Shown here piece by piece: positions 22,770 through 33,729 of a stretch of 64,000 nucleotides of DNA. The position numbers were made by a program, and so were the translations under genes. Numbering within the stretch: position 1 is the stretch's first letter; every line of letters starts with the position of its first letter. This DNA is from Aedes albopictus (lineage: Eukaryota; Arthropoda; Insecta; Diptera; Culicidae). Where the stretch lies: positions 382,602,706 through 382,666,705 of the forward strand of contig NC_085137.1 of the NCBI RefSeq assembly GCF_035046485.1, written 5' to 3'. Under the pieces are notes generated by a model. The model ran no database searches. It was given only the letters and a program-made list of their open reading frames with translations, and was not told the origin of the DNA.

Positions 22770-23800
22770 TCTAATGAAACCGGTTTGCTCTTAAGTAAAG
22801 CCATTTCTACGATCCGTTGATGCGCATCGAAACAAATCTGATCAATGATTAAAAAACGCAATTCTATATCGAGCTGCTGAGATTAGATTGAATATCATCA
22901 CATAATAAAAAGACTTGTTTCGCATATACCTATAGGTATATCATGGCACATCTCCTGGTTCATATTCCACTGAGCCAGATTGCTGCCTGCTTCCGTTCGA
23001 TTGCTTCAACCGATAAGATTGACTTTAGTTTCACTTCCTTCGCCCTACAATGTCTACAGCTACACATACAAAGATTCCGATCGATCAGAATGGAACTTTG
23101 TAGGCACTATCGATCACCGTCGTCGTGCGCTGACTCGAGCCGCATGAGTTATTACATCAACGGATGATCATCAGGACACGTAACGGTGTAACAGAGAACT
23201 AACGCTTCACTGGCTACGTAGTAGCTCTGTGTCTGTACGTAACAGAACACGAAACGGGCTTGTGGCTCGGTCTACAGCGTCTTATTTTATACTTATATAC
23301 ATATAGGCCACTGTTGATGGTCACTATCTGCCAACAGCTGATAATTCTACATTGCAATCTGCCAACAAGTTCGTTCGGTGAAAGTAGCAGCAACGAGTGA
23401 CATTAGGCCAGAGGCAGCAAACTGACACCGAAGACGTTTGTTTGGTGACGGCAAAATGACGCGAATCGAACGTTTTGCCGTTCCGTTTGTGAATGGACGA
23501 ACATGTCCCACGTCTATCGGTTCGCTGATGAGATGATGACACAAGAGCAGTGACCTTACGAGGGGTTAATCTAATAAAAAGTATACTCTAATTTGGACAC
23601 ATGTGAGTTCTGTTTTTGGCTCTGTCGATAATTTTGTTATCAGCGCAATACATCTGAATGTGGATGTGAATTGTGTACATGCTTTCGCGGCAAGTTTTTG
23701 GCGTGGGTTCAATTTACAACATGTAAACATAATCATTCAGGAGGTATAGGCACAAACAGACATATCACTTGGAAGAAAGTGCGATTAAAATCTGCGTCAT
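22770..23800. other. Unassigned intergenic DNA
   Basis: No convincing exon or element. Several 60-75 codon ORFs lack domains. Confidence 0.4.
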
Positions 23801-23810
23801 AAAAGCATAA

Positions 23811-24080
23811 TCGCCCAATGCTAATTACGCTGTGTTTCGCAAACTCACTGAGTAGATGGCGGTAGTGATCAAACGGCAAACAGGAGCAAAAACGTAGCGA
23901 GCGCCATGAGTGAGAGATTTGCGAACTACAGAATATTTGAATAGTCCGTTAAAAAAGAAAACGATGGGAAGCGGGTAGAATGAGACGTCTGTTTGTCTGT
24001 GGTAATCACTTGGTTTTGGTACAATATTTGAACAACTTTCATACATACATTTAAATATTTCATTTTCATTTTCATTTTGC
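23811..24080 (+). repeat. Diverged dispersed repeat, copy 1
   Basis: Shares CGCCCAATGCT, CAAACAGGAGCAAAAA, AATGAGACGTCTGTTT-like text and order with 25287-25500. The CTTTCATACATACATTTA motif also recurs near 24036 and 25170. Type of element unknown. Confidence 0.6.
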
Positions 24081-25286
24081 AGCATTTGGTGGGGCAATGA
24101 GAGCGCAAGTCAGTCCAAAGCCGATGATAAGGAGGGGTAATGGCTGAATAGTCTTTGCTGACCACATAAACGCCATGGGATAGGAAAAGGGTATTTTGGT
24201 GTGGGATTAGGGTGTAGGTACAGACTTGACAATATCAATGCTATTCAGATGCAAAATAATTTTAAGGCTCAATAGTGAATCGCATACCTTCCAAAACCAA
24301 AAAACAATAATCCACAAAATGCCAAGCATTTCATAGAAAGAAAAAGCGCCCGATTGTTTATTTTGTCAATTATATCCAACGGAAACTTCTAATTTCTCCG
24401 ACTCGCCAGTCACCCCTGAAAAATGTTCTTTCAGTTCTGGAAAATATATTATCCCCAATTAAGCCTTTAATCGAATTGTCCGCGTGGTCTTGTAGTACTC
24501 ATACTAGGTAAGAACCAGTCATTGCCTTACATATTAAATGCTAGACATGACCCCATGGATAGCATTTGCATATGTAAAAGCTTTGCTGATGTGACTTTCC
24601 TATAAGGCAATTCTCTCATCACATGTTTGTCTTCAAAACCTTGTCAAGCTTAGAAAATTGGAGTTAATAAACAATACATTACAAGGTTCGAATTCCCAAA
24701 GAATGAGATCATTCATTCGCACTACAACACCATAGGAGATAATATCACATTGGCTGATTACAGTACAAATGCGAAAAATCTCCCTTTCCCCCCTATCCGC
24801 AACCCGGGGACACGCCCTGTTGGATTTCGAAAGCCTCGGAGTATATTACAAACCTTCAATGGCATCCCCACAAACTAACCCACATTGCCCATTCAGGGGT
24901 CTGACTGGGCCTACTACCCTCCCTCAGTTTGTAATATTCTCATCAACTTGGAATTATATTTTCCCGGCACATAAATGACTTCGACAAATGTTCGATATAC
25001 TATGCAGCATCATGATCAGTAAAACTATATCAGATGACTTGAAGATCTGATTTTTACAGAATTGTTTGCCATTGATTATACATTCAGCTATTCCAATCAT
25101 TACTGCAAAGCACATCGGCCACATGCCTGAAACCAAAACTTCCTGGAAGATATAATCCAAGCCCAGGGAACTTTCATACATACATTTATTTGCACAACAA
25201 TACAATAACATACAATAATCAACAATAATAACATAGAGAAACAGACTTAACTCTTAGAACAAATTTTATTGAAAACATCGTCACCA
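24081..25286. other. Unassigned intergenic DNA
   Basis: Nothing recognised apart from short AT-rich stretches. Confidence 0.35.
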
Positions 25287-25500
25287 ACACATAACCGCCC
25301 AATGCTGAACGTACTGTGCTTGGCCGGTAGTGAGCAAACTTCAAACAGGAGCAAAAAACGACGCCAGCGCAGCGAGTGGTCAATCGACCTACTACCGAAA
25401 ATTTGAATCAACCGTTAAATAGGTGATTGTGGGATGCGAACGGAGTGTGACGTCTGTTTCTCTGTGATAATAATTTCGGTAAAAAGCATGTTGGGAGGTA
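25287..25500 (+). repeat. Diverged dispersed repeat, copy 2
   Basis: Direct-orientation relative of 23811-24080, about 1.47 kb downstream, with several indels. Confidence 0.6.
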
Positions 25501-25549
25501 ATAAAAGACAGGTAGTAGAGTACAATACCTTTTGGGCTTAGAAGTCCTA

Positions 25550-26100
25550 CACAGCAAAAAAATATGAAATTCAAGCAGCACGTAAATTGAAGATCAACTG
25601 AAATTTGCGGCAGAAAAATGTAAATCACCAACATTTAACGTCAGCCGAGCAGCCCGCTGCTGGTCAGACGGTTTGTTTACAGATTTTAAAGCATATTCGC
25701 TTTAAATTTACATGCATCTGCTATAAATCATGCTAGCCACTCTCCGTCATCAGCTAAACGAACGGCTGCTCGCAGCTGTGGCGGTTTCCCCGTTGTCTCT
25801 CTCAGTACTCTCTGCAGCAGCCGGAGCATGTCGGGAATGCGTGCATTATGGTAGAAGCAGTTTAACTTTGACTGTCTGCTCTTCAACAAGCTGAGATAGC
25901 CGAGAGAGCTCAGGCGTGCTACTCACACCCCAAGGATCTTAGTTCAATCAATTCTCGCTCGGAGTTCAATTTTTCTTTATATTTTCTAACAGATATCTGC
26001 AATGTAATTTTAAGATCGTACAAAAGTTTCCATCATATATGACGGGGTCCTTTTGTTACATTCGATCCGTCATAATTTTACAGGTTTTTTTCGAACTGTG
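25550..26100 (+). mobile_element. TA-flanked MITE carrying a tRNA-like block
   Basis: Ends CACAGCAAAAAAAT and (inverted) CACAGTTCGAAAAAAA with TA at 25548-25549 and 26101-26102. At 25891-25962 lies a tRNA-like block with A-box-like TAGCCGAGAGA and a B-box-like GTTCAATCAATTC containing a small insertion. The first 350 bp are similar to 40939-41280, which carries its own tRNA-like block at the same place. Confidence 0.75.
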
Positions 26101-26203
26101 TATTTTGGACACATTTCTCTTCAGCTCAGTTAATCTTATACCGATTATACACGATGTGATACGTTAATTGGCTAGCCCTCCACACAAAATCAAGTTCAAT
26201 GGT

Positions 26204-26604
26204 CAGGGATGGGATCATTCATTTGCAAAGAATTACATTCACTTGCTACTATCTTAGTTCAGAAGCATGCTATCAAAAATCAATGTATGGATGAATTTAA
26301 CCTTGTAGTTTTATCTGAAAGTTTGCCGAATGACATTAGAGTCGCACACGCATGCCAAAGTCGTGAGCCAGCTGTAGAGGCAACTCTCCACGGCGTGAAT
26401 GTAAATTACATTCACGCCGTGGAGAGTTGCGTTTGCTACCTTCTGTTGACTTAACTATTGATGCTACGCTAGTACATTGTTCTACAAAGGTAGGTAAAAC
26501 AAAAATGAAAATGTGTTCCATACATTGATTTTTTCTACGAAGTTTCTGAAGCCAGTTAACAGCAAGTGAATATAACTGATTGCAAATGAATGATCGCATC
26601 CTTG
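26204..26604. mobile_element. hAT-type foldback MITE with a near-perfect central hairpin
   Basis: Ends CAGGGATGGGATCATTC / inverse CAAGGATGCGATCATTC; 8-bp duplication TCAATGGT (26196-26203, 26605-26612). Arms are about 200 bp. The innermost 26-27 bp of each arm (around 26380-26432) match perfectly with almost no loop, while the outer arms have diverged. Confidence 0.92.
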
Positions 26605-26933
26605 TCAATGGTATTGAATTGTCTCAGTCTTAGCGGAAAACTGCTCAAAAAATAGGACATTCTGTATAATCGCAAGGGTTAAATTGAGCGTCAGAAAGGT
26701 AAATATTTTTGTTGGCTGAATCACAGTAAAAATTAAAAATCGTTTTTCTGTTATTCTACGTAAATTTCTCAATTTCTTGAACAACCTATACTTGACCATC
26801 CAAGTAAATTAATTCTTTAACCCTTTGAAGTCGGAATTTTTCCAAGCGTTCTTCTGGAGTTTTTTCTAGGTTTTTTGTAGTTTTGGTATTCAATAGTATA
26901 AAAACGGTAAAATATTATGTGGAATATTTTTTT

Positions 26934-27540
26934 CTGGACATCCTAGGTCATCCAAACTATTCTTGAGTTTAGATCCTTAAGTCTATGGCTGTGACGGTAA
27001 CTTCTTTCATTATACAAAGCTGCAATTTGTAATCTATCATGTCCAGTAAGTCTTCTGAAAATTCAACAGACAGTAACAGATCATTCGGGATATCCTAGAT
27101 TATCCAAACTGTTCTTGAGTTTAGATCTTAAAGTCTATGGGTGTAACGGTAACTGATATCATTATACAAAGCTGGGATTTGTAATCTATCATGTCCAGTA
27201 AGTCTTCTGAAAATTCAATAGACAGTATCAAATCATTCGGGATATCCTAGGTCATCCAAACTGTTATTGAGTTTAAATCCTAAAGTCTACGGGTGTAACG
27301 GTAACTGCTTTCATAATACCAAGCTGCGATTTGTTATCTATTAAGTCCAGTAACTCTTCTGAAAGGTAAATAGACAATATCAGATCAGTCGGGATATCCT
27401 AGGTCATCCAAACTGTTCTTGAGTTTAGATCCTAAAGTTTACGAGTGTAACGGTAACTACTTACATTAAAAGCTATGATTTGTAATCTATCATGTCCAAC
27501 AAGTCTTCTGAAAGTTACAGCTGTTGTTTTTATCAACTAA
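26934..27540 (+). repeat. About 151-bp tandem repeat, four copies
   Basis: Units start near 26938, 27088, 27239 and 27391, each with GATATCCTAGGTCATCCAAA or close variants, followed by TGTAACGGTAACT and AATCTATCATGTCCAGTAAG. Confidence 0.9.
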
Positions 27541-27736
27541 GCTTCATAACAGTAAGGAGCCCATAATATCTCAAAAATATATAACAACGCGAATTGTTCC
27601 TCTAACTGCTTTGGTAAGTACAGTGGATTATGTAACACCTTAACGTAGTGGCAAAAGCTATTATCACAAGTGTAGACCTGAAGCTATGGTCTCCGGAGTA
27701 GTGATGTTGATCTGGAATATCTCAAAACTATCAATA

Positions 27737-27860
27737 CAGGTTACAGTCTAATGTTTATTGTGAGACTAACTACTGTTACTATCAAGAGCTAAACTTCAGG
27801 TTACAGTCTAATGTTTATTGTGAGACTAACTACTGTTACTATCAAGAGCTAAACTTCAGG
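27737..27860 (+). repeat. Exact 60-bp tandem duplication
   Basis: 27737-27796 is repeated without change at 27797-27856, plus four further bases. The unit includes CAGGTTACAGTCTAATG. Confidence 0.97.
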
Positions 27861-29075
27861 ATAGTTTGGACGACCCTCAATGTCCCAAAGGTTCATAAAA
27901 ATATATAGTAGACTTTAGGTTTGTCCAGTCATTGCTATTAATTATGAAACGTTACTCAGTATGTCAGATATAGCTGATGTTACGAGTGTAGACCTGAAGT
28001 TATGAACTCATGGATAGTTTGGCTGACCTGGAACATTCCCATAGTATCTCTGAATGACATTTCAGATTTCAAGAGCTTCATGAATCTCAGCAGATCCTAT
28101 GCTATTATTTATGGTTAAAACACAAAGTTTTTCTTGTAGATTTGAACGGCTTTATTATAGAACAGTTTGGACGACCGTGAATGTCCCAAAGGTTTATAAT
28201 AAAAAAGTAGACTTCAGATTGTTCCAGTAACTGCGGTTGATTATGCAGCGTTTCTCAGTATAACAGATATGGATACTGTTACGAGTGTAGACCTGAAGTC
28301 CTGGACTCCAAGGAAGTTTGGCTGACCTGGAATATCCCTGTAGTGTCCCTAAATGTCATTTCAAATTTCAAGAGCTTCGCGAATCCCAGCAGGTTATGCA
28401 ATGCTATTATTTATGGCGAAAACACATAAAGTTATTCTTGAAGATTTGCATGACTTCATTATAGAACAGTTTGAACGGACCTGAATGTCCCAAAGGTTTA
28501 TAAAAAAAATAAACTTCAGATTGGTCCAGTAACTGCGGATGATTATGTAGCGTTTCTCAGTATAACAGATATGGATATGAAGCCTCTATAATAAACACAA
28601 AAAAAAGATATGGATACTGTTACGAGTGTGGACCTGTAGTCCTGAACTCCAAGGTAGTTTGGCTGACCTGGAATATCCCTGTAGTGTCTCTGAATGACAT
28701 CTGAGATTTCAAGACCTTCGCGGACCCCAGTAGATTATGCAATACTATTTTATATGGTGAAAACACATAAAATTATTCTTGTAGATTTGAAGGACTTTAT
28801 TTTAGAACAATTTGGACGACACTAGATGTCCCAAAGGTTTATAATAAGCTCTTAGACTTCAGATTGCTGCAGTAACTGCGATTGATTATGTAGCGTTTCT
28901 CAGTATATCAGATATGGATACTGTTACGAGTGTAGACCTGAAGTCCTGAACTCCAAGGAAGTTTGGCTGACCTGGAATATCCCTATAGCGTCTATAAATG
29001 ACATTGTAAATGTCAAGAGCTTCACGGATCTCAGTATCTTATGTAATGCTATTAGTTGTGGCGGAAATACATAAC
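27861..29075 (+). repeat. About 300-340-bp tandem repeat, four copies
   Basis: Units begin near 27864, 28165, 28469 and 28809 with GTTTGGACGACC-type text and AATGTCCCAAAGGTT. The third unit has an extra 36 bp near 28574-28610 that partly repeats GATATGGATA. Confidence 0.9.
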
Positions 29076-29548
29076 ACCTAGAACACCCCAGAATATAAAA
29101 CACCTTTTGATATTCTTGATGAAGGTTAAATGAATATATATAAACGAAACCCACATCCAAGTTTAGCTTTTAGAACAACTGGTATGTCAATTTCGTTTTT
29201 TTCGTCAATTATTTCGTTTTTTTTTTCAAATTTCATGGTGTACAAATATCCCAGTTTTTCCCTAATAGAGGACTCAATTTGCAACAATTTTGCCGATGAC
29301 AGTATTCTGTTTTATCGAATAGGTGTATTTATACAGCCGTTTTTATGTTGGGGTCATATATGACCCCTCCGGCTCCAGAGGGTTAAAGCACGTAAAGTCT
29401 TCAAAACATAAGCATTGAGCAATATTCGACGAATTCTTCAAGAACCAATTCAGTTCAATATTGTAAACCATATATAACCATAACCGTAAACAATATATCG
29501 ACCCACATCTAGAAACAATGAATGAAAACAGAGGTCTGGTGCACTTAC

Positions 29549-29727
29549 CTATCACAAATCTCATTCGGGATGACGATATCATCCTTCAGCTCGAGCTGGT
29601 GTGTCAGCGGATTGACGTTGCAGACGACTTGCAGATTTTTGGCCAGATAGCGAAACGTCGTCTCGAGCAGCGTGGGCAGCTCCTCATCCATGATGCCGTC
29701 CTCTTTAAGCCGAACACGTCCCAACAT
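29549..29727 (-). CDS. First coding exon of an unidentified host gene
   Basis: ATG at 29727-29725, 59 full codons plus two bases, then a consensus donor GTAAGTGC (29548-29541). The peptide runs from MLGRVRLKEDG through ELPTLLETTFRYLAKNLQ and ends DIVIPNEICD. The high-complexity, GC-balanced exon stands out in repeat DNA. The pattern of an L/F-rich helix with YLAKNL followed some 20 residues later by IPxxICD resembles the lead-in of some leucine-rich-repeat adaptor proteins, but I do not recognise the gene. The remaining exons should lie at lower coordinates; none is visible in 1-29540, so the intron may be very long and filled with the repeats described here. Confidence 0.75.
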
Positions 29728-30700
29728 CGTGACTCAATGCCAGCAACAGCGTTCCGACGCTCCTGCTTGGGGGCAGTTGTGGTTGTTGTTCTTCCCTGTT
29801 TTGACTGATCTTAATACACTTTGGATTCACTTGTATGTTGTTATGCAGCACACAGCTTATAGCTCTGCTGCAGCTATCACAGCAATTCGTTTTCTCACCA
29901 CCACAAAGCACCAACAGGGAAACGGTCAATAATCTCCCGGTAGATGATTAGTTTGACACGGGCACTAATCGAAGCAGTATAGATCGAACACGCAAATCAC
30001 TTCTCGTTTCCCAAATAACTTTCACTATACAATGCCGTTTAATCTTCTCTATGTTCCTTCTCAGCGAAAAAAGATATCACACATATAGGATGTTTATCAA
30101 TCTATTCTAAGAACCAAACAAAATCAGCACATTATTCTTTCGGTTTCCCAACTCCGTAGCCTTCAACATTTCATATGCCGCATCTAATCTCTAGACAACA
30201 CAAGCCCGTTCTATTTTAATTCAAATGGCAAACAAAAACGCGACACCGTGTAACAAACAACAATAAGAGGGTCATTTGACCTCTTTTCGCGTAACTCACA
30301 CGCTGCTGGTGTACTGTCTTCAACTGTCTGCTACCAAATCGATAACGTCATATCTCACACGCGGTTCACCACATATGGAGCTCTGGGAGCTCTGATAGTT
30401 CAAAGGCGATTGAAAGTGAAAATGCGATACGATAATTTACCGATGATGATGATGATGATTCGAGTGTTCCTCCTACCATTTCAAAAGTGCACTGAACACC
30501 TCGAAATGAAAGGAGTAGGTATGTGCTGCAATTTTATACTGGGACTTCTCTCTCCGCTTCCACGTGAATAATTGTCATTCACTACCTTCCTACCGCCGAT
30601 CGTTGTCTGGGTTTTCTCGGATGCAGAGTAGATTCACCCAGCCAGCCAAAGCCAAGCCCATCCCATCAGCTGAAATGTGATGTTGTGTTGATCACCCTTC
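29728..30700 (-). promoter_or_regulatory. Probable 5' UTR and upstream region of the 29549-29727 exon
   Basis: This stretch is free of recognised repeats, apart from a GAT run, and lies directly upstream of the ATG. No TATA box or initiator can be assigned with confidence, and the transcription start is unknown. Confidence 0.4.
30442..30459. repeat. (GAT)n microsatellite
   Basis: Six GAT units. Confidence 0.9.
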
Positions 30701-31159
30701 CCTGTACATATGCGTTGTTATGGGTATTCGTTGCAAGCTTACCAAACTGCTTCAGGACAGTCTAAAAATAAGGCTGTTTGTTTTCCGTACACTGTTTTCA
30801 GTTACTCGCTTCACTGACGGACGAACGTGTCCGAAGAGTCTAGCAAGATGATCTATTTGAAATTAGTTAAGACAAGAGTGGCATCGGCGGTAGTTAGATC
30901 AACAAAAACGTAATTTTCGTGACGCTACCCTATCACATTTAAATTTAACCTAAGCTGCGCTCTCTAAACTCTACGTTATGAATCCTGTATACGGTATCGA
31001 CGGCTACCACAGGGCAATGTACAACACATTGGCTGCGGTACACCCTAAAAAGGCTAAAGCAGAAAGGTGTCTCTGCAGCATATACGCAACCAGCAGAACT
31101 CTTGACAACGACTCCTACTCCCACTTACGAAAATGGGAAGTGCGTCGTATAAAGAAACA

Positions 31160-32990
31160 AAGAGTTTCAGGCATAACAGTTTGAACTCTTTTCTACTGAA
31201 ACACTAAGAACGCATTGCTGATCATCACATCCGTGATGTTGATTTGGCTGATATGCCTCTTCATGTGAACCAACATGCCCACCAATCTGGTAAGTCCACT
31301 GTGGTGACTCTTTTACACAAAGATGTTTACGATATCAAAAAAGCATTATTCAAAAGCAATCCTTGGGTGTTTTTTAGGTATCGAGGGTGACAACACGTAA
31401 CATAAGTGGAACTCTGGCTCAAAAAGTTGATGCCTTTTCGATTTCGTACACTGGCATACAGGGCATCGAAATGTCAAATGCGTTATAACATTTTTGCTAT
31501 GCTATTTTTCAGCATGTATACCATTTTTCATTGCTGCGAAGTAAACCAAAGACCTCATAGATCTAGACTTGCAGCACGTGGAGATCTAAAATAGGATATA
31601 CATTGTGATGAAACTTTGTGAACTTCAGTCAAAAATGCGTTTAAATATAAAGGAACATCGATATGTGAAACGTGGATGTGTTATTTCGAAGATTGCAATG
31701 AAATTATGACATCATGAATAAGTGAAATTCCAGCAGCTTGTTTTACGCATGTCTAAGATGCGAATCTTCATTCCTGTATTCTTTGCAAAAACTAGAAAAC
31801 TGGTTGGATCAGATGTTTTTTGTTTACCAAAATAATTGACAGTTCAATGCCTTTTATAAAAGATATAACAGTTTCGCGTGCTGGAAAAGGATACATCTTT
31901 TTCCTTCACTCTGACCATGGAGTTCCACTTATGTTATGTGGTGACAACGTGCCTTTCGATGCCATATTGGAAGCCGCACGGAGTCATGATATATCTCCAA
32001 TGATTTCTAATTGGAATTCCCAAATGCTAAAAAACCGATATCTCTTCTCGACATTGCGTCAAGCAGCGATTAGGAAATTTAGTGTTTGTGGATGCCCCCA
32101 ACGGGGAGTCTTGTCACCGCGATTGAGGCAACTCAATAATTGCGATTTCTCTACTTATGGTTTTGCCGACAACAACCTAACATTAATAGTTGGTATGTGC
32201 ATCAACACCCTTTTCGGGGAATGTCGGCGAAACTTTGGTATAAACCCCAGGTATCGTAAAACGGGGTATCATTGATTAGCGGGGTAACATTGATCGCCTT
32301 TACCGACCTCATGAAATGTTCAAACAAGCATTTTATATTGAATCACTTTCTGCTATTATTTAGCTATTAAATGACATATAATTCTTGAAAGTTGATTTCA
32401 TAAACATTGAAATAAATCGATTTTTCCATAACTGTGTTTCGTAACGCAATGAGACACATTGTCAAACACGAAACTTTTATGAAAATGCTCTTTTTCAACA
32501 AAATAAGCGATTTATTAAAAGTAGGCTATCAATTCCTTAGGCCATTGCCTACCTTTAGGCGTTATTCGCGGTTTGGAGGATTTTAATCTCAAAATAACTC
32601 AAAAAGAACAAAACTTGTAAAAATTTGGACAACATATTAGAAATCAGCGACCACGAATCTAGTAAGTAGGGATATTTTCAACACAAACGAAAATTGATCA
32701 CTAACATGTTACCTCAAATCAACAAAATCAAAAACTAGGTTAAAAAGCCTATTTAAACATGTTCAAAGTTTTACAATACTTTTCCGAGTACCTTAACACA
32801 TAATCAGAGGGCCAGTACTTGTTTTAAAAATATAAAACACATAACATTTGCTTAAGCAAAAGAATTATTCAAAAAAGAATGAAAATTCTGATCAATGTTA
32901 CCAGGATTACGGTATATCAAATGGATTTACACATTCGGCCTGTGGGTGTCTTGGGTGGTGGCAAAAGAGCAGATGTGTCAGATAATTATA
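31160..32990 (+). pseudogene. LOA-clade LINE remnant, third copy
   Basis: Three collinear pieces on the plus strand: 31160-31400 (HVNQHAxQSGKST-like text and FLxIEGD), 32050-32253 (GCPQRGVLSP, FSTYGFADNN with ADD changed to ADN, INTLFGE) and 32915-32990 (VYGCLVWWQK-equivalent text), the last two separated by a TA MITE. The segment 31400-32050 is unrelated or too decayed to place. The order of pieces matches 13650-16337. Confidence 0.7.
32254..32912. mobile_element. TA-flanked MITE, CCGTAAAYCGGGG family, copy 3
   Basis: Ends TCGTAAAACGGGG and GATTACGG (inverted, decayed), TA at 32252-32253 and 32913-32914, subterminal GATTAGCGGGGTAACATTGATC. The most diverged of the three copies. Like copy 2 it sits inside an LOA remnant, but at another position in the RT. 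Confidence 0.8.
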
Positions 32991-33009
32991 ACTTTAGTAC
33001 AAACCAAGA

Positions 33010-33410
33010 AAAGGGGGATCAAGTCTCCCCGTTTTGAAAATACGGCATATCCTTAAAAATTTAAGGAAATCTTACAATTTCAAACACTCCATATTCATCG
33101 AAAATGCAAGAAAACTCGAAAAGAAAATGAATAGGAAGACTCTGGAAGTATTTTCCCTTTAAATAAACCATGTGCTCAAAGGGGGATCAAGTGTCACCCA
33201 TTTTTGAAAAATACATCATAAGACATGCCTCCATAAAACACAGTTTTGAAAACTTTAACAATAATTTAAAGGCCTTCTGTTGTGTATTAACTGGCAATAG
33301 ATGTTTACCTGCCATTTTGTACGGAAATCGGATCTAGTTTTGTGTTTTTCTTAAAGTTTCAGGTAAATTAAGAAAAAGGGATCAAGTCTCCCCAGTCTCC
33401 CCTACAGTGC
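33010..33410. repeat. Region with three GGGATCAAGTSTCMCC motifs
   Basis: The motif GGGGGATCAAGTCTCCCC or near variants occurs at about 33016, 33181 and 33379, interspersed with TTTTGAAAAATAC. Probably a decayed repeat; type unclear. Confidence 0.45.
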
Positions 33411-33414
33411 CCTT

Positions 33415-33601
33415 TTCAGAATGCTGTGTGAACTCATTGTGGTAGGCTTGTGCGTGTATGACAATCCTATTCCGTTACCTGTCCCTTAACCTGTCGCAAC
33501 TTTTTTCCCTTCCCTTCTCCCTCAGATAAATAATGAATAGGCTCGTGTTTATGGCGATGGCACAAATTTCCGAAATGGAGGAGAACGTGCCTCTGGAGCC
33601 G
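33415..33601 (-). repeat. Dispersed repeat, inverted copy of 13012-13200
   Basis: Reverse complement of the 13012-13200 family, including GGCGATGGCACAAATTTC and GGAGAACGTGCCTCTGGAG. Confidence 0.75.
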
Positions 33602-33729
33602 ACACACTGAATACACGCAAAAATTCTGGCGCGATTATCCAGCGTTACGAGTTCAAGAAACAACAGTTCGTTTCAATATCCAACGCTTGTCAGCCAAAGG
33701 CGTTGCTGCATAGTACCATCGAAACGAAA

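Larger units (their letters stand above)
26821..29382. mobile_element. TTAA-flanked (piggyBac-like) element filled with tandem repeats
   Basis: Inverted ends CCCTTTGAAGTCGGA / CCCTCTGGAGCCGGA with TTAA on both sides (26817-26820, 29383-29386). CCC ends plus TTAA duplication fit piggyBac-type elements. The 2.56 kb interior is almost wholly three tandem arrays and has no transposase. Short elements with related CCCTTYGGAGACGGA ends lie at 61470-61568. Confidence 0.75.
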
